Below, one piece after another: positions 23,623-34,260 of a stretch of 64,000 nt of DNA; the stretch's first letter is position 1, and each line of letters opens with the position of its first letter. Origin of the DNA: Abelmoschus esculentus (taxonomy: Eukaryota > Streptophyta > Magnoliopsida > Malvales > Malvaceae); NCBI GenBank assembly GCA_035048815.1, contig JAUCBN010000022.1:17712501-17776500 (forward strand), in the 5' to 3' direction. The notes below the pieces were generated by a model that saw only the letters and a list, made by a program, of their open reading frames with translations, did not search any database and was not told the DNA's origin. A program made the position numbers and the translations under genes.

Positions 23623-25883
23623 GTATATTAAATAAAGAAGAAAACAAAAGCAAACTTTATGTAATTATAATAAATAATAATATAATAAACATTAGTAATT
23701 AAAATCGTAGTGCAATGATGAAAACTTGAGAAATAGTATGGTGGAGAACCAAAATAATATGCCAACGAGGGCTAAATTATGAGAAAATTTAAACTGGATG
23801 ATAAAATTGAAAGGATACAAGCATTCGGGGACTAAAAGCATAATTTCTCCGCTTTTTCGGGTAACAGGCGGGTTCGAGTCTGGCTTTGGATCGGATCCGG
23901 GGCTCCAAGGAATAAAACGATGTCATTTTGGGCAAATACCCGGAACTTAAAATGACACCGTTTTGATATCGGCTTAAATACCCTTATTTTTCATAATGTT
24001 TCATTTGGTTTCTTCTCCAAGAAGGGAGAAATACAGAGCTTTCATAAGCTCTCTGTCTCCCTCAATATTCCGACGACTGTTGGGCTCACCGGTAGCCATG
24101 CTCTCTGCCATACACAGCCACCGACCACCACGTTGGTGACAGAAATGAAGAAAAGAAACACCTTTCCGGTTCCTTTTGGCACGACGAACTTGGATATGCT
24201 GTTAGATTTTCGAATAGGGGTGCAAACAAGCCTAGATCTAACAAATAAGTTTCGAATATATGATTTTTTTACCTTTTTCTTTGCTTTTTGTTTCGATTTC
24301 CGACTCTCTTTCTCTATAATAATTTTTTGCTCGAATACTTAGTTTCTATTTCTCTGTTTCAAATTCTTCTGGAGATGGGATTTGTGTTTCGAATATGTTT
24401 TTTTATTTATCCTCTCTCTCTAAACGATTACATCGGGTTTTATAACCCTTGATTACAATTAAAATAAACACAAAATCTCTGTTTCCACCCACTTTTCAGA
24501 TCTGATTTGTGTTTATTATTTTACAAGTGAAGGGCGGTGGCTGCAGACGAGTCGGGCAGTGGCCGTTTACGGGACTCAATAATATCGAGACACGTGGTAG
24601 TCACATGGATGAGGATGGAAGGAGATGATGGCGGCAGAGCATGTTTGTGATGACTATTAGGGTTTAGTTCAATATTAGGTTTAGGATTAGATTGGGTTAT
24701 GATTCGGTTTGGGTTTGGTTGTTGGGCCTGACAAGGGGTGTAATGGGGAAATAGGTTATTATATAGTTTTTTACCTAAAGACAACTTGTATTTTCAGACT
24801 CCTTAGACATCTTTAAGTGATTCGTTTCCAGATTTTTCTATGTAACTCTAAATCAAGTTCTGATTTTTCTCAAGCCTTCTAGACATATGGAATATTATTC
24901 TTACTAATTTTTAGCTTAAAATTCCAACTGTGCTATTCACGGTGGCCGTTTAAAGTCACTATTCCAGAACAGAATATTCTTGACAACTTGAACCACCATT
25001 TACTAATTGCCTTATAATTTTCTCTACACAACTCTGAATGAGATTTCGTAAATTTTTAATTAAACTAGATATATGGGACTATTATACTGCAAAATTTCAG
25101 CCCTTAATTCCCTCAAATTCGATCTAGGGAATTTTTCAAAGATGACTACCTGAAATTACAATTTTTAGGCAAAATTGACTAACTTTCATTCCATGGCTTT
25201 AATTCATAACCCAAACATATTCTCATGATTTTCCAGTATCTTAGGAATAAGATTAACATCACTTAATTCCTTTTTCATCAACTTAATCTCATGCAATTCT
25301 AATATTAAATCAATTAACACACATAGCATTTCCAAAATCCTAAACCCAAGCTTTCAAATCCACCTTCTCATGCTTCTAACATCATAATCAAGTCATAGCT
25401 AACTTTAATTCAATTTCTAACAACCTAACCCAAAAGCATTTCAAAGAAGGAACTAGAACATTACCTTGTCTTCTTAGAAATAACCATTTTTATAGCTTTT
25501 TAGCTCCTTTAGCCTCTCGTGGCAATTAAGTTCACTCTCAATCTCACTAATTTGATGGGTAAAGGATAGAATGCTCAACAAATACGAAGCTTTTCTCTCC
25601 CTCTCTTTTCGCTTGTTCACGTTGAAATGAGAAAGGATAAAGGAATGGGCTGATTTTTTTTGCTCATTAATGGAGTGTAAAAGACCATTTTACCCTTTTA
25701 GTTATAACTAGACTTAGTTTATTAGGAAGGATAGTCTAGGGAATCCTAACATTTATCATGCAACCTTCATCTTTCTCATGTAATTCAATTTGGTCCCTTT
25801 CTTTTAATCCAATTAACATGTGATTTAATTTAATTTATGAACTATTCGAATCATTCTTCTAAACCGGGTTTTAGGGTGTTAGA
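21182..25883 (+). mobile_element. 4.7-kb LTR-like element, family B (Ty3/gypsy-type ends)
   Basis: It starts TGTAACACCCCTATCCCGG and ends CCGGGTTTTAGGGTGTTAGA. The two ends are near inverted repeats and resemble those of Tekay/Del-type plant LTRs. Perfect 5-bp repeats TAAAC flank it at 21177-21181 and 25884-25888; the terminal CA has become GA. No gag-pol, primer-binding site or internal repeat of the ends is visible, so it is a very long solo LTR or a non-coding retrotransposon derivative. It includes a region of gtacacgaagtac-type short repeats (22330-22420), an (AAT/ATG)n microsatellite (23590-23625) and a leader-like pyrimidine-rich part (24000-24450). All frames inside it are short and repeated only with the element. 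Confidence 0.72.
23590..23626. repeat. Trinucleotide microsatellite (TAA/TGA)n in family B
   Basis: An imperfect ataatgataatgataataataat tract. Its length differs in the copies at about 30930-30965 and 55880-55908. Confidence 0.8.
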
Positions 25884-26160
25884 TAAACTTTGATGGTAAC
25901 ATTAAAACTTTTTGATATTTTATTATTAACTAATCGAATTATCTTAAAATAAAATTATATTAACTTTTTGGTCAAAAGATATGGGTATGGGCCTATGGGG
26001 TGAATCCAACCTGGTCGGACCAATTTTGGTAAGTGACCAGCTTTAAGGTGTCATCTGTGGCATTGTAAACGAGACAAATTGTTATAGCTTCTCCGTCATT
26101 GACTGTTTTCTCCGTGAGTTTCTTCACTTGTTGACGAACCATCACAGCTTTAAGGTGTCA
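25884..26160 (-). pseudogene. JIP23 5'-part relic
   Basis: From about 25985 to 26145 the complement matches the middle of the JIP23-like exon, covering the region around T-Y-Q-D-W-S-G-Q-V-G and the preceding I-C-S-I-H-N-A-T-G motif, with many substitutions and indels. It is followed by a block (26160-27230) that also follows the intact locus (47290-48320). Together with the 3' relic at 18296 this suggests one JIP23 locus torn apart. The first 100 bp are anonymous AT-rich sequence. Confidence 0.6.
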
Positions 26161-27240
26161 TCTTTGACTGTTTAAGGTTTAGAGTTTGAGATTCTAAGTT
26201 AAGGGTTGTGGTTAGGGTTTAGGGAGCTAGGAGTATGATGTATTTTTTAGGGTGTAGGGTTTAAGATTTAAGATATAGAAAATAAGAGTTGGGGTTTAAA
26301 ATTTAATTTTTTAGAAAATTTTTAAAGGAGACATGAAAATGAGGTAGAAGATTTCTACTCGCCAAGCAAGGACCTCTAATTCACATTCGGAGCAAAAATC
26401 CACTGCCTCTTTATCATGGATCTTTCTATGCCTCCTTTAAAATTTTTTTAAAAATTTGAATTTTCAACCTTAACCCTTATTTTTTAATCCTAAACCTACA
26501 CCCTAAAAATATACCTTACCTCTAATTCCTTAAATCCTAACCTTAATCCCTAAACCTTAAATCCTCTAATTTGAAGTAGAGACGCGAATGGATGCATAAA
26601 AAAGAGACATACGACTTCCACCTCACATTTGTCAGCCAGTATTGCTTTCTTTCATGTGGGAAAATAATAAAAAATCTTACAACCAAAAAGAATGTTGGAA
26701 ACGGCACCACTTGCTTTTAAATTACTAGGGTGTACATCCTCTGTTTTTTTATTATATCTTTTTTAGTATTTTACTTTAAATTAATGGTTTAGGTTTAAGA
26801 TTAGTGTTTAAATTAAAGATTGTGATTAGAGTTTAAGAAATTAGGGGTATGATATATATTTTTAAGGTTTAGAGTTTAAGATATAAAAAATTAAGATTAA
26901 AGTTTAAAATTTAATTCTTTTTAGTTGAGGCACGAAAGGAAGCTTGGTTAAGGACGGAAGATTTCTACTCAAATTATACTCTCCGACTCTTATCTCATAT
27001 ATAATTTTAAGTTTAACAACAAACAAGTTATTTTTCTTTTAGAAAGTATAATCAAGAAGTAAAAATCAACTAACCTATCATTAAAAAAATAAAGGTTGAG
27101 GTTTAAGATTATGATTTAAGGTTAAAATTTAAGATTAGAGTTTATAGTATTAGGTGAAAGGTATTACTTTATAATTAAGCGTAAATATTATTATAAAATA
27201 AATAATTGTTAGATAATAGAATGTCTAAATTTTGATAATG
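26160..27240. repeat. Duplicated non-coding block D (copy 1)
   Basis: Collinear with 47290-48320, downstream of the JIP23-like locus on the plus strand. It is rich in ttagggttt/aaaccctaa-like words, and the segment 26330-26480 forms a loose inverted repeat with itself (ctctacttcg-type words on both sides). No gene is seen. Confidence 0.65.
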
Positions 27241-28784
27241 CGTTATATTATACTTATATACTCAAACTCGAATTATCTGTATAAATTATATCATCTTTTA
27301 TTATTGAAGTAACTCTATAAATTCAGTATGTTGTTTTAATGTTTTAAAGATTATTTAGTAAAAATAATTTAACTTTAAAATATAACAAAATAAAATATTA
27401 AACACGTAAAACATAAATTATTGTATCTACTTTATTTCTCATCTGAATCACAGTCATACTTTACTTAAAATAATATTAAAAATATTAATATTATTTTTTT
27501 TCTTTTTAAAAATATTAATAAATTAATAAAAATATATTTAAATTTTTTAAAATTTAAAAATATATAATATAAAATAAAATTAATTTAGATTTAAATTTAA
27601 TTTTATATACAAATATTAAGAAATCTATATAAAAATAAAATTTAAAATTTAAAAAATATATAAATAAAATTAGTTAGGTCAGATAACCGGTAACTAAAAA
27701 ACTGATCCAATTATTTTCGGGTCAAATAATTTTTTTCCGAAAATTACTTGATATTTTTATTTTGGATAATTGAATAATTAAATCGAATCAATCATATGTG
27801 AATACGTACCGTAATGTAAGATGTGTGGTTGATTAAGTGTTCACGTTTTTATTACTTTCCAAATTCCATGAGAAAGAAACAAAAAGTGGTCCGGCAGATG
27901 TGAAGGAGAAAATTAAACCGTACAGGGTATACTAAAATTATAATCCTATTTTAATTTGATTTTAAAATTTTAATAAAAAAATTAAATAATTATATATATT
28001 GTTATAAATAAACTAGGGTAGGATTACTTTAAACTTTAACATGATCTAACTCATTTTTTTAAAAATCCTTTTATAATACGATCTAAAAATTAAAAATTAA
28101 AAAAATTAACTTGGTTCCGAACATTCTTAGACAATATCTTATCTAGGAGCGCTTAACGAGTTGAGCAGTGTATTTATGGACCATTGCTTTAATAAATATA
28201 AATATTTTTAGTAATTAATTTAAAATTATTTCATTAAAAAATAAATATAAATAAAAATTATTAATTTATAAATTGTTACTTTAATACACTAGTTTAGTGT
28301 ATTTATGGACCATTACTTTCGAATTTAGACTTTGAAAGTGTTTTATACACTTTTTTTTATATTTTTGGTTAAATTTATTAATTTATATTAATATTAAGCT
28401 CATATAGTATTATTAAATTTTACTTTTAGTAACAAATAAGGTAAGATTTCTAGTGAGTTTAACGAGTAACGAGTCTCGTTTAACGAGCAACGAGTCGAGT
28501 TAAACAACAAAATATTTTAATGAGCACAAGTCAAAAAAAAATACTAACATAAATGGATACAAGATACAAAAATAATAATTTATACCATTTGTGTAACAAC
28601 CCTCTCTTTAATTTTAAGATAATGTTATAAGTATATGGTTTAGATTTAAAAATATGATGGTAAAAAATAGTGGGAAATGGTTGAAAAAAAAGGTGGGTCG
28701 ATAAAAATTATTTGGGTAAACTACACGGATAGTCACCATACTATGGGGTTAGTATCGATCTGACCACAATGTAAATGTAAATGT
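27241..28784. other. Mosaic of short duplicated pieces, no gene
   Basis: Pieces match elsewhere: 27285-27620 with 18590-19000, 27820-27925 with the 95-bp dispersed repeat, 28100-28500 with 18000 and 20280-20720, 28580-28710 with 8445-8560, and 28710-28770 inverted against 163-218. I see no coding potential. Confidence 0.6.
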
Positions 28785-28885
28785 AAATGTAAAATCTAGA
28801 CTTTTGTATCCAATGAGAATCAAACCTGGGTATTCAGGATGAAAATCCCATGAGTCAACCACTAGACCAAGAGTAACTTTAAAAT
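28785..28885 (-). mobile_element. tRNA-derived SINE-like unit
   Basis: On the minus strand TGGTCTAGTGG fits a Pol III A box, and GGTTTGATTCTC, about 40 nt downstream, approximates a B box. The unit ends in a short TTTACA repeat (28770-28795 on the plus strand, aaatgt repeats), like the simple 3' tail of plant SINEs. I could not fix a target duplication. Confidence 0.5.
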
Positions 28886-28981
28886 ATAAAGCACCAGTAC
28901 ATGTATATATTTATGGTTCATTTACCTTTAAGATATAAATTATGTTATACAAAGCCCTATAACAAATATACATGGAATAAT

Positions 28982-29545
28982 GTTTTCTATATATTTAGAT
29001 TTAAAATATTCGAATAAAATATTTGAATTTTAAATTTCGAGTAAAAAATGGCATATTCAATAAAATATTCAAATAATAAATATAAGAATAAAAATATTTG
29101 TATAATAAATATTCAAATAAAAATCATAAATATTCAAATATTTGGATTTAAAAATATTCGAATAAAAAAATTTATATATTTAAATAAAAATATTCATATA
29201 ATAAATATTCGAATAAAAATATTCTAATACTTATGATTTTTATTCTTATATTCTAATACTTATGATTTTATTCGAATAATTTTTATTTAAAAATACGAAT
29301 AAAAATCATAAGTTTTCGAATATTTTTATTTGAATATACAATTTTTTTATTTGAAGATTTAAAATTCAAATATTTATTCGAATATTTTTAAATCCAATTA
29401 TTCAAATAAAATTATAAAATTTCGAATATTTATTATACAAATATTTTATTCATATATTTATTATTGAATATATGGATTTTTTATTCAAATATTTAAAATT
29501 CAAATATTTTATTCTAATATTTTTAAATCAAAATATATAGAAAAT
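28982..29545. repeat. AT-rich fold-back (long hairpin)
   Basis: The two halves are inverted copies. The left arm starts gttttctatatattt and contains gaataaaatatttgaatttt and tttgtataataaatattc; the right arm contains the complements in reverse order and ends aaatatatagaaaat. Arms are roughly 170-250 nt and imperfect, with a centre near 29255 that itself repeats ttctaatacttatgattt. No coding. It may be a MITE; clear target duplications were not identified. Confidence 0.75.
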
Positions 29546-29969
29546 ATTTTTAATTAATATTTTAATTAAATTAAAAAGATAAATATAATATTTTATGTGG
29601 AATTAATATAATACATATAAAAAACTGTATTCAATATCTATAGGTTATGAAAACTTGAATCTTAACAATCATCTTGGTTCATTGGTTTGGGTGTTGCCAA
29701 TTCATACTCAAGGTTATGGGTTTAACAACCGTTGAAAGCATGTTATGGTTTTTTTTTTCTTTCTTTAATCTGGTGGTGACCACCTAATTAAATAATATTT
29801 TTATTTTATTATAATAAAACTAGGATTAAATTTAAAAAATGTATGAATAATAGGGAGTAAATGTGTAATTATTCTATTTTAATTTTAACGGCCACATCAT
29901 CAGTCCGTTTGGTTTTAACGGTCGGTGGCTATTTTAATACCAAATTAATAGTTTACTGGTGTATTTGAT
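29546..29969. other. Anonymous repeat, with match to window start
   Basis: 29822-29955 matches bases 1-180. 29672-29740 has an A-box-like TGGTTCATTGG followed by a weak B-box-like stretch and a T-run, possibly another SINE, but the evidence is thin. No gene. Confidence 0.45.
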
Positions 29970-32745
29970 TCTTTCAAAGACATACCAACAAACATGCATT
30001 AAACCAATTCATGCAAACAAGCATAGCAATATTCTTGGCATTTTCTAACATCCAATTTGACATGGCAACAAGCAAGTTTAGCAAACAATTTACTCCTACC
30101 TCCCATGATTTAGTCAAGTGATTAATTAGTCAAGTTTCATGGTAATTCATACATAAAAGAGGTGGTTGGGACTTAGTTTCCAACCCTAAGTTAACCACAC
30201 TCACTAAGTCTCTAAGCTATCAAGCATTGAGGATGGAGATCCCTTTTCCCTTCTTCCTTGCAAGGTCCAATTCTTTCTCCTTCTCACGATCTACTTCGTT
30301 CGATTTCTCTAATAACCATACACACATAATCATTCATTAGAGTGCATTAAAACCACTTAATTCAAGTGTTCATATGCATAACAAATACAAGATTTAAATC
30401 TGTCCTACACTAGATAATTTATTGATCCTTTACTAAAAATTGTGTATCTTTTAATCCGTACATCGGATTTTCAATTACTTTATACCGTTGGAAAGCTAAT
30501 GAAATAATCTATTTAACCATAATATGCTTGCATTTTATTACTAAGCCATTTAATACAGTTTGTAATCACCAAAATTCGTCCGGGGAGTCGCCACCAATCA
30601 GTTTTTACGGTGCGATTGGAACACCAAATTTACGTCAACGAACCAGAGCTGGATCCGAGAGTCTGTTACGCGTAGGGAAGGGTGAGCACCCCTACAACGC
30701 CCAAAATTGGCACCTATCGGCTACAAAATATTTTATATGAACGAAAATAAAAATCCGATATAATTTAAAAACATGATCCCATTTTAATTTAGAAAATAGT
30801 TTAATAATAATTAATAACATTAACAATTAAAGTAGTATTATAAATATAATAAAAATACTAATACCGATTATAACGAAAATTTTGGTGCGGAAAAAAATTA
30901 TTATACTACTACTAATATTGTAATAGAAATAATATAATAATGATAATGATAATAATAATAATAAGTATATTAAATAAAGAAGAAAAAAAAGCAAACTTTA
31001 TGTAATTATAATAAATAATAATATAATAAACATTTGTAATTAAAATCATAGTGCAATGATGAAAACTTGAGAAATAGTATGCTGGACAACCAAAATAATA
31101 TGCCAACGAGGGATAAATTATGAGAAAATTAAAACTGGAAGATAAAATTGAAAGGATAGAAGCATTCGGGGACTGAAAGCATAATTTCCTCGTTTTTCGG
31201 GTAACAGGCGGGTTCGAGTCTGGCTTTGGATCGAATCTGGGGCTCCAAGGAATAAAACGATGTCGTTTTGGGCAAATAACCCGGAACTTAAAATGACACC
31301 GTTTTGATATCGACTTAAATACCCTTATTTTTCATAATGCTTCATTTGGTTTCTTCTCCAAGAAGGGAGAAATACAGAGCTTTCATAAGCTCTCTGTCTC
31401 CCTCAATATTCCGGCGACTGTTGGGCTCACCGGTAGCCATGCTCGCTGCCATACACAGCCGCCGGCCACCGCGTTGGTGACGGAAATGAAGAAAAGAAAC
31501 ACCTTTCCGGTTCCTTTTGGCACGACGAACTTGGATATGCTGTTAGATTTTCGAATAGGGGTGCAAACAAGCCTAGATCTAACAAATAAGTTTCGAATAT
31601 ATGATTTTTTTTACCTTTTTCTTTGCTTTTTGTTTCGATTTCCGACTCTCTTTCTCTATAATAATTTTTTGCTCGAATACTTAGTTTCTATTTCTCTGTT
31701 TCAAATGCTTCTGGAGATGGGATTTTTGTTTCGAATATGTTTTTTTATTGATTCTCTCTCTCTAAACGATTACATCGGGTTTTATAACCCTTGATTACAA
31801 TTAAAATAAACACAAAATCTCTGTTTCCACCCGCTTTTCAGATCTGATTTGTTTTTATTATTTTACAAGTGAAGGGCGGTGGCTGCAGACGAGTCGGGCG
31901 GTGGCCGTTTACGGGACTCAATAATATCGAGACACGTGGCAGTCACATGGATGAGGATGGAAGGAGAAAATGGCGGCAGAGCATGTTTGTGATGGCTATT
32001 AGGGTTTAGTTCAATATTAGGTTTAGGATTAGATTGGGTTATGATTCAGTTTAGGTTTGGTTGTTGGGCCTGACAAGGGGTGTAATGTGGAAATAGGTTA
32101 TTATATAGTTTTTTACCTAAAGACAACTTGTATTTTCGGATTGCTTAGACATCTTTAAGTGATTCGTTTCCAGATTTTTCTATGTAACTCTAAATCAAGT
32201 TCTGATTTTTCTCAAGCCTTCTAGACATATGGAATATTATTCTTACTAATTTTCAGCTTAAAATTCGAATTGTGCTATTCACGGTGGCCGTTTAAAGTCA
32301 CTGTTCCAGAACAAAATATTCTTGACAGCTTGAACCACCATTTACTAATTGCCTTATAATTTTCTCTACATAACTCTGAATGAGATTCCATAAATTTTTA
32401 ATTAAACTAGATATATGGGACAATCATACTGCAAAATTTCAGCCCTTAATTCCATCAAATTCGATCTAGGGAATTTTTCAAAGATGACTACCTGAAATTA
32501 CAATTTTTAGGCAAAATTGACTAACTTTCATTCCGTGGCTTTAATTCATAACCCAAACATATTCTCATGATTTTCCAGTAACTTAGGAATAAGATTAACA
32601 TCACTTAATTCCTTTTTCATCAACTTAATCTCATGCAATTCTAATGTTAAATCAATTAACAAACATAGTATTTCCAAAATCCTAAACCCAAGCTTTCAAA
32701 TCCGCCTTTTCATGCTTCTAACATCATAATCAAGTCATAACTAAC
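29970..32745 (+). mobile_element. Family-B LTR-like element, truncated at both ends
   Basis: Collinear with 22625-25410 of the element at 21182-25883 with scattered changes, but lacking the first 1.4 kb and the last 0.5 kb. There are no target duplications at the breaks, so it is a deletion or duplication fragment. The microsatellite near 30935 is shorter and the 106-aa frame at 31474 is an LTR-internal frame. Confidence 0.85.
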
Positions 32746-33054
32746 ATTATGTAAAATGTATAATGATTTTTTGCCATATTTATTATCAGTAGATCTATAT
32801 TCTATGAACTTTGATCCATTTCCATATATTTTCCTGCTATATTTTTTGTTTCAAGAAATTTGATGCTATACCTCTACATGTATAGTTTAAATTTATATTC
32901 AAATTATATCGTTTATTTGAATAAATATTTTATTTAGGGTTATATTTTGATATGGTACGTGCCAAAGATTATACAATCCTTAAAATATAACCCTAAATCC
33001 TAAACCAAACACTTAAATCTAAACCTAAATCCTAATACAAATTTAACAAGTTGT
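32746..33054. other. Short shared segment and AT-rich spacer
   Basis: 32751-32873 (gtaaaatgtataatg to gatgctatacct) recurs at 63669-63788. The remainder is AT-rich, ends at gtatta-type sequence similar to 18360-18395, and has no gene. Confidence 0.65.
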
Positions 33055-34045
33055 TATTGGACAATAGGTGGTTAATCCAAGAAAATAATAATAAAATAAA
33101 AGAATCTAAATTATTATTATTTAAACGAACAATAAAAACAAAAACCATAATAAATAAGTTTCGATCAAACCGAGTTTGCTTTTGATAAATCGAAATCATG
33201 TTGAGGCCTACACAATTGCAGTTTCCTTAAGACAGATTTTCTATCACTCCGATGGTGCTGAGTTTGTTGGTAGTCTGTCTCCCAAGATACAACAACAAGA
33301 AGAACTCCGAACAGTAGCACTTCTATCGAGTTCTCGAACTGTTCTTGCCTTCGCCAGTTACCAGAATAAAAAGCAGGAGAGAAAACACGTTTTGAGAGAT
33401 GTGAGATGTTTTTGATATGTTTAAAACTGAGAAATCAACCTCATATTTATAGTGGAAATTAGGGCAACAGTGAGCAGACTTTCCCGAATTAAGATCCGAA
33501 AAATCCAGGATTAATTGTCAATTATCTGGTATTTAATTCAAATTAAATACCATAATTAACAATTACTTCTCTAATTATCCAGAGCAGTCAACTGCTAATT
33601 AATTCAAATTTAATTCTGAATTAAAACTCTTTTCTGGATATTTAAAAAAAATAAATTAAGGAAATATTATTCACAACGGGTAAAATATTCGCAAGCCCAA
33701 AAAAAGCCTAATCGGTCCGGACATTTGCTTCGCCCATGTCATACACCCCAGCCAAGAGTTAAGTCATTCAATGACAATTATGTGGGTAAGTGTATATAAA
33801 CACTTCCCACTTCATTTATCTCATCAATATGGGATAATAGGGCTTCTCATTCCTTACTTTATTTCAACCTTCTTACTTTGAGCATCAATTTCTCATTCAT
33901 CACTCAACAATATTGAGCATATGAGCTACCGTTGTAAAGATCTCACAGAGTAGAATAGGAATCAATAATTTCCTTATTCGAATCATCATCTTTACACTTC
34001 CAAAAAATGCTTCAAAGATGGTCATTTGCTCACTATTTTCCAACA
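33055..34045 (-). mobile_element. Solo LTR, TGTTGG-type (probably Ty1/copia)
   Basis: On the minus strand the element starts TGTTGGAAAATAG (34045) and ends CCAATA (33055), probably a decayed CCAACA, giving the short inverted termini TGTTGG/CCAACA. Perfect 5-bp repeats GTTGT flank it at 33050-33054 and 34046-34050. A minus-strand TATA-like CACTATAAATATGAGG lies near 33447-33462, with a transcribed-looking leader downstream. No internal region adjoins. The 79-aa plus-strand frame at 33176 is antisense to this LTR and not convincing. Confidence 0.72.
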
Positions 34046-34260
34046 GTTGTGTCTGATTTGCTTCACGAAGCACATATTTGAATAGTTTGTTTTGTATTAT
34101 CTAAAAAAATAAAAACATAATACAAATAAAGACAAATATATACATCAAGAATACAAATAAAGACAAATATATATACATCAAGATGTGTGGTTAATAATGT
34201 TTTCACGTTTCTATTACTTCCCATGATAAGGAAACAAAAAGTGGTCCAGTTAGTATTTAA
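34046..34260. other. Short flank with dispersed-repeat copy
   Basis: This stretch lies between the solo LTR and the second copy of the duplicated block. It holds a truncated 95-bp dispersed repeat near 34178. No gene. Confidence 0.5.

Noticed and set aside
24521..24784. 87-aa minus-strand frame ending in an Asn/Pro-rich run
   Set aside because: Lies in the G/T-rich leader of the LTR-like element; low complexity, broken in the copy at about 31870-32130.
29672..29755. Second SINE-like unit on the plus strand
   Set aside because: A box is plausible but the B box is poor and no tail or target duplication was found.
33176..33415. 79-aa plus-strand frame
   Set aside because: Antisense to the leader part of a solo LTR with good termini and TSD.
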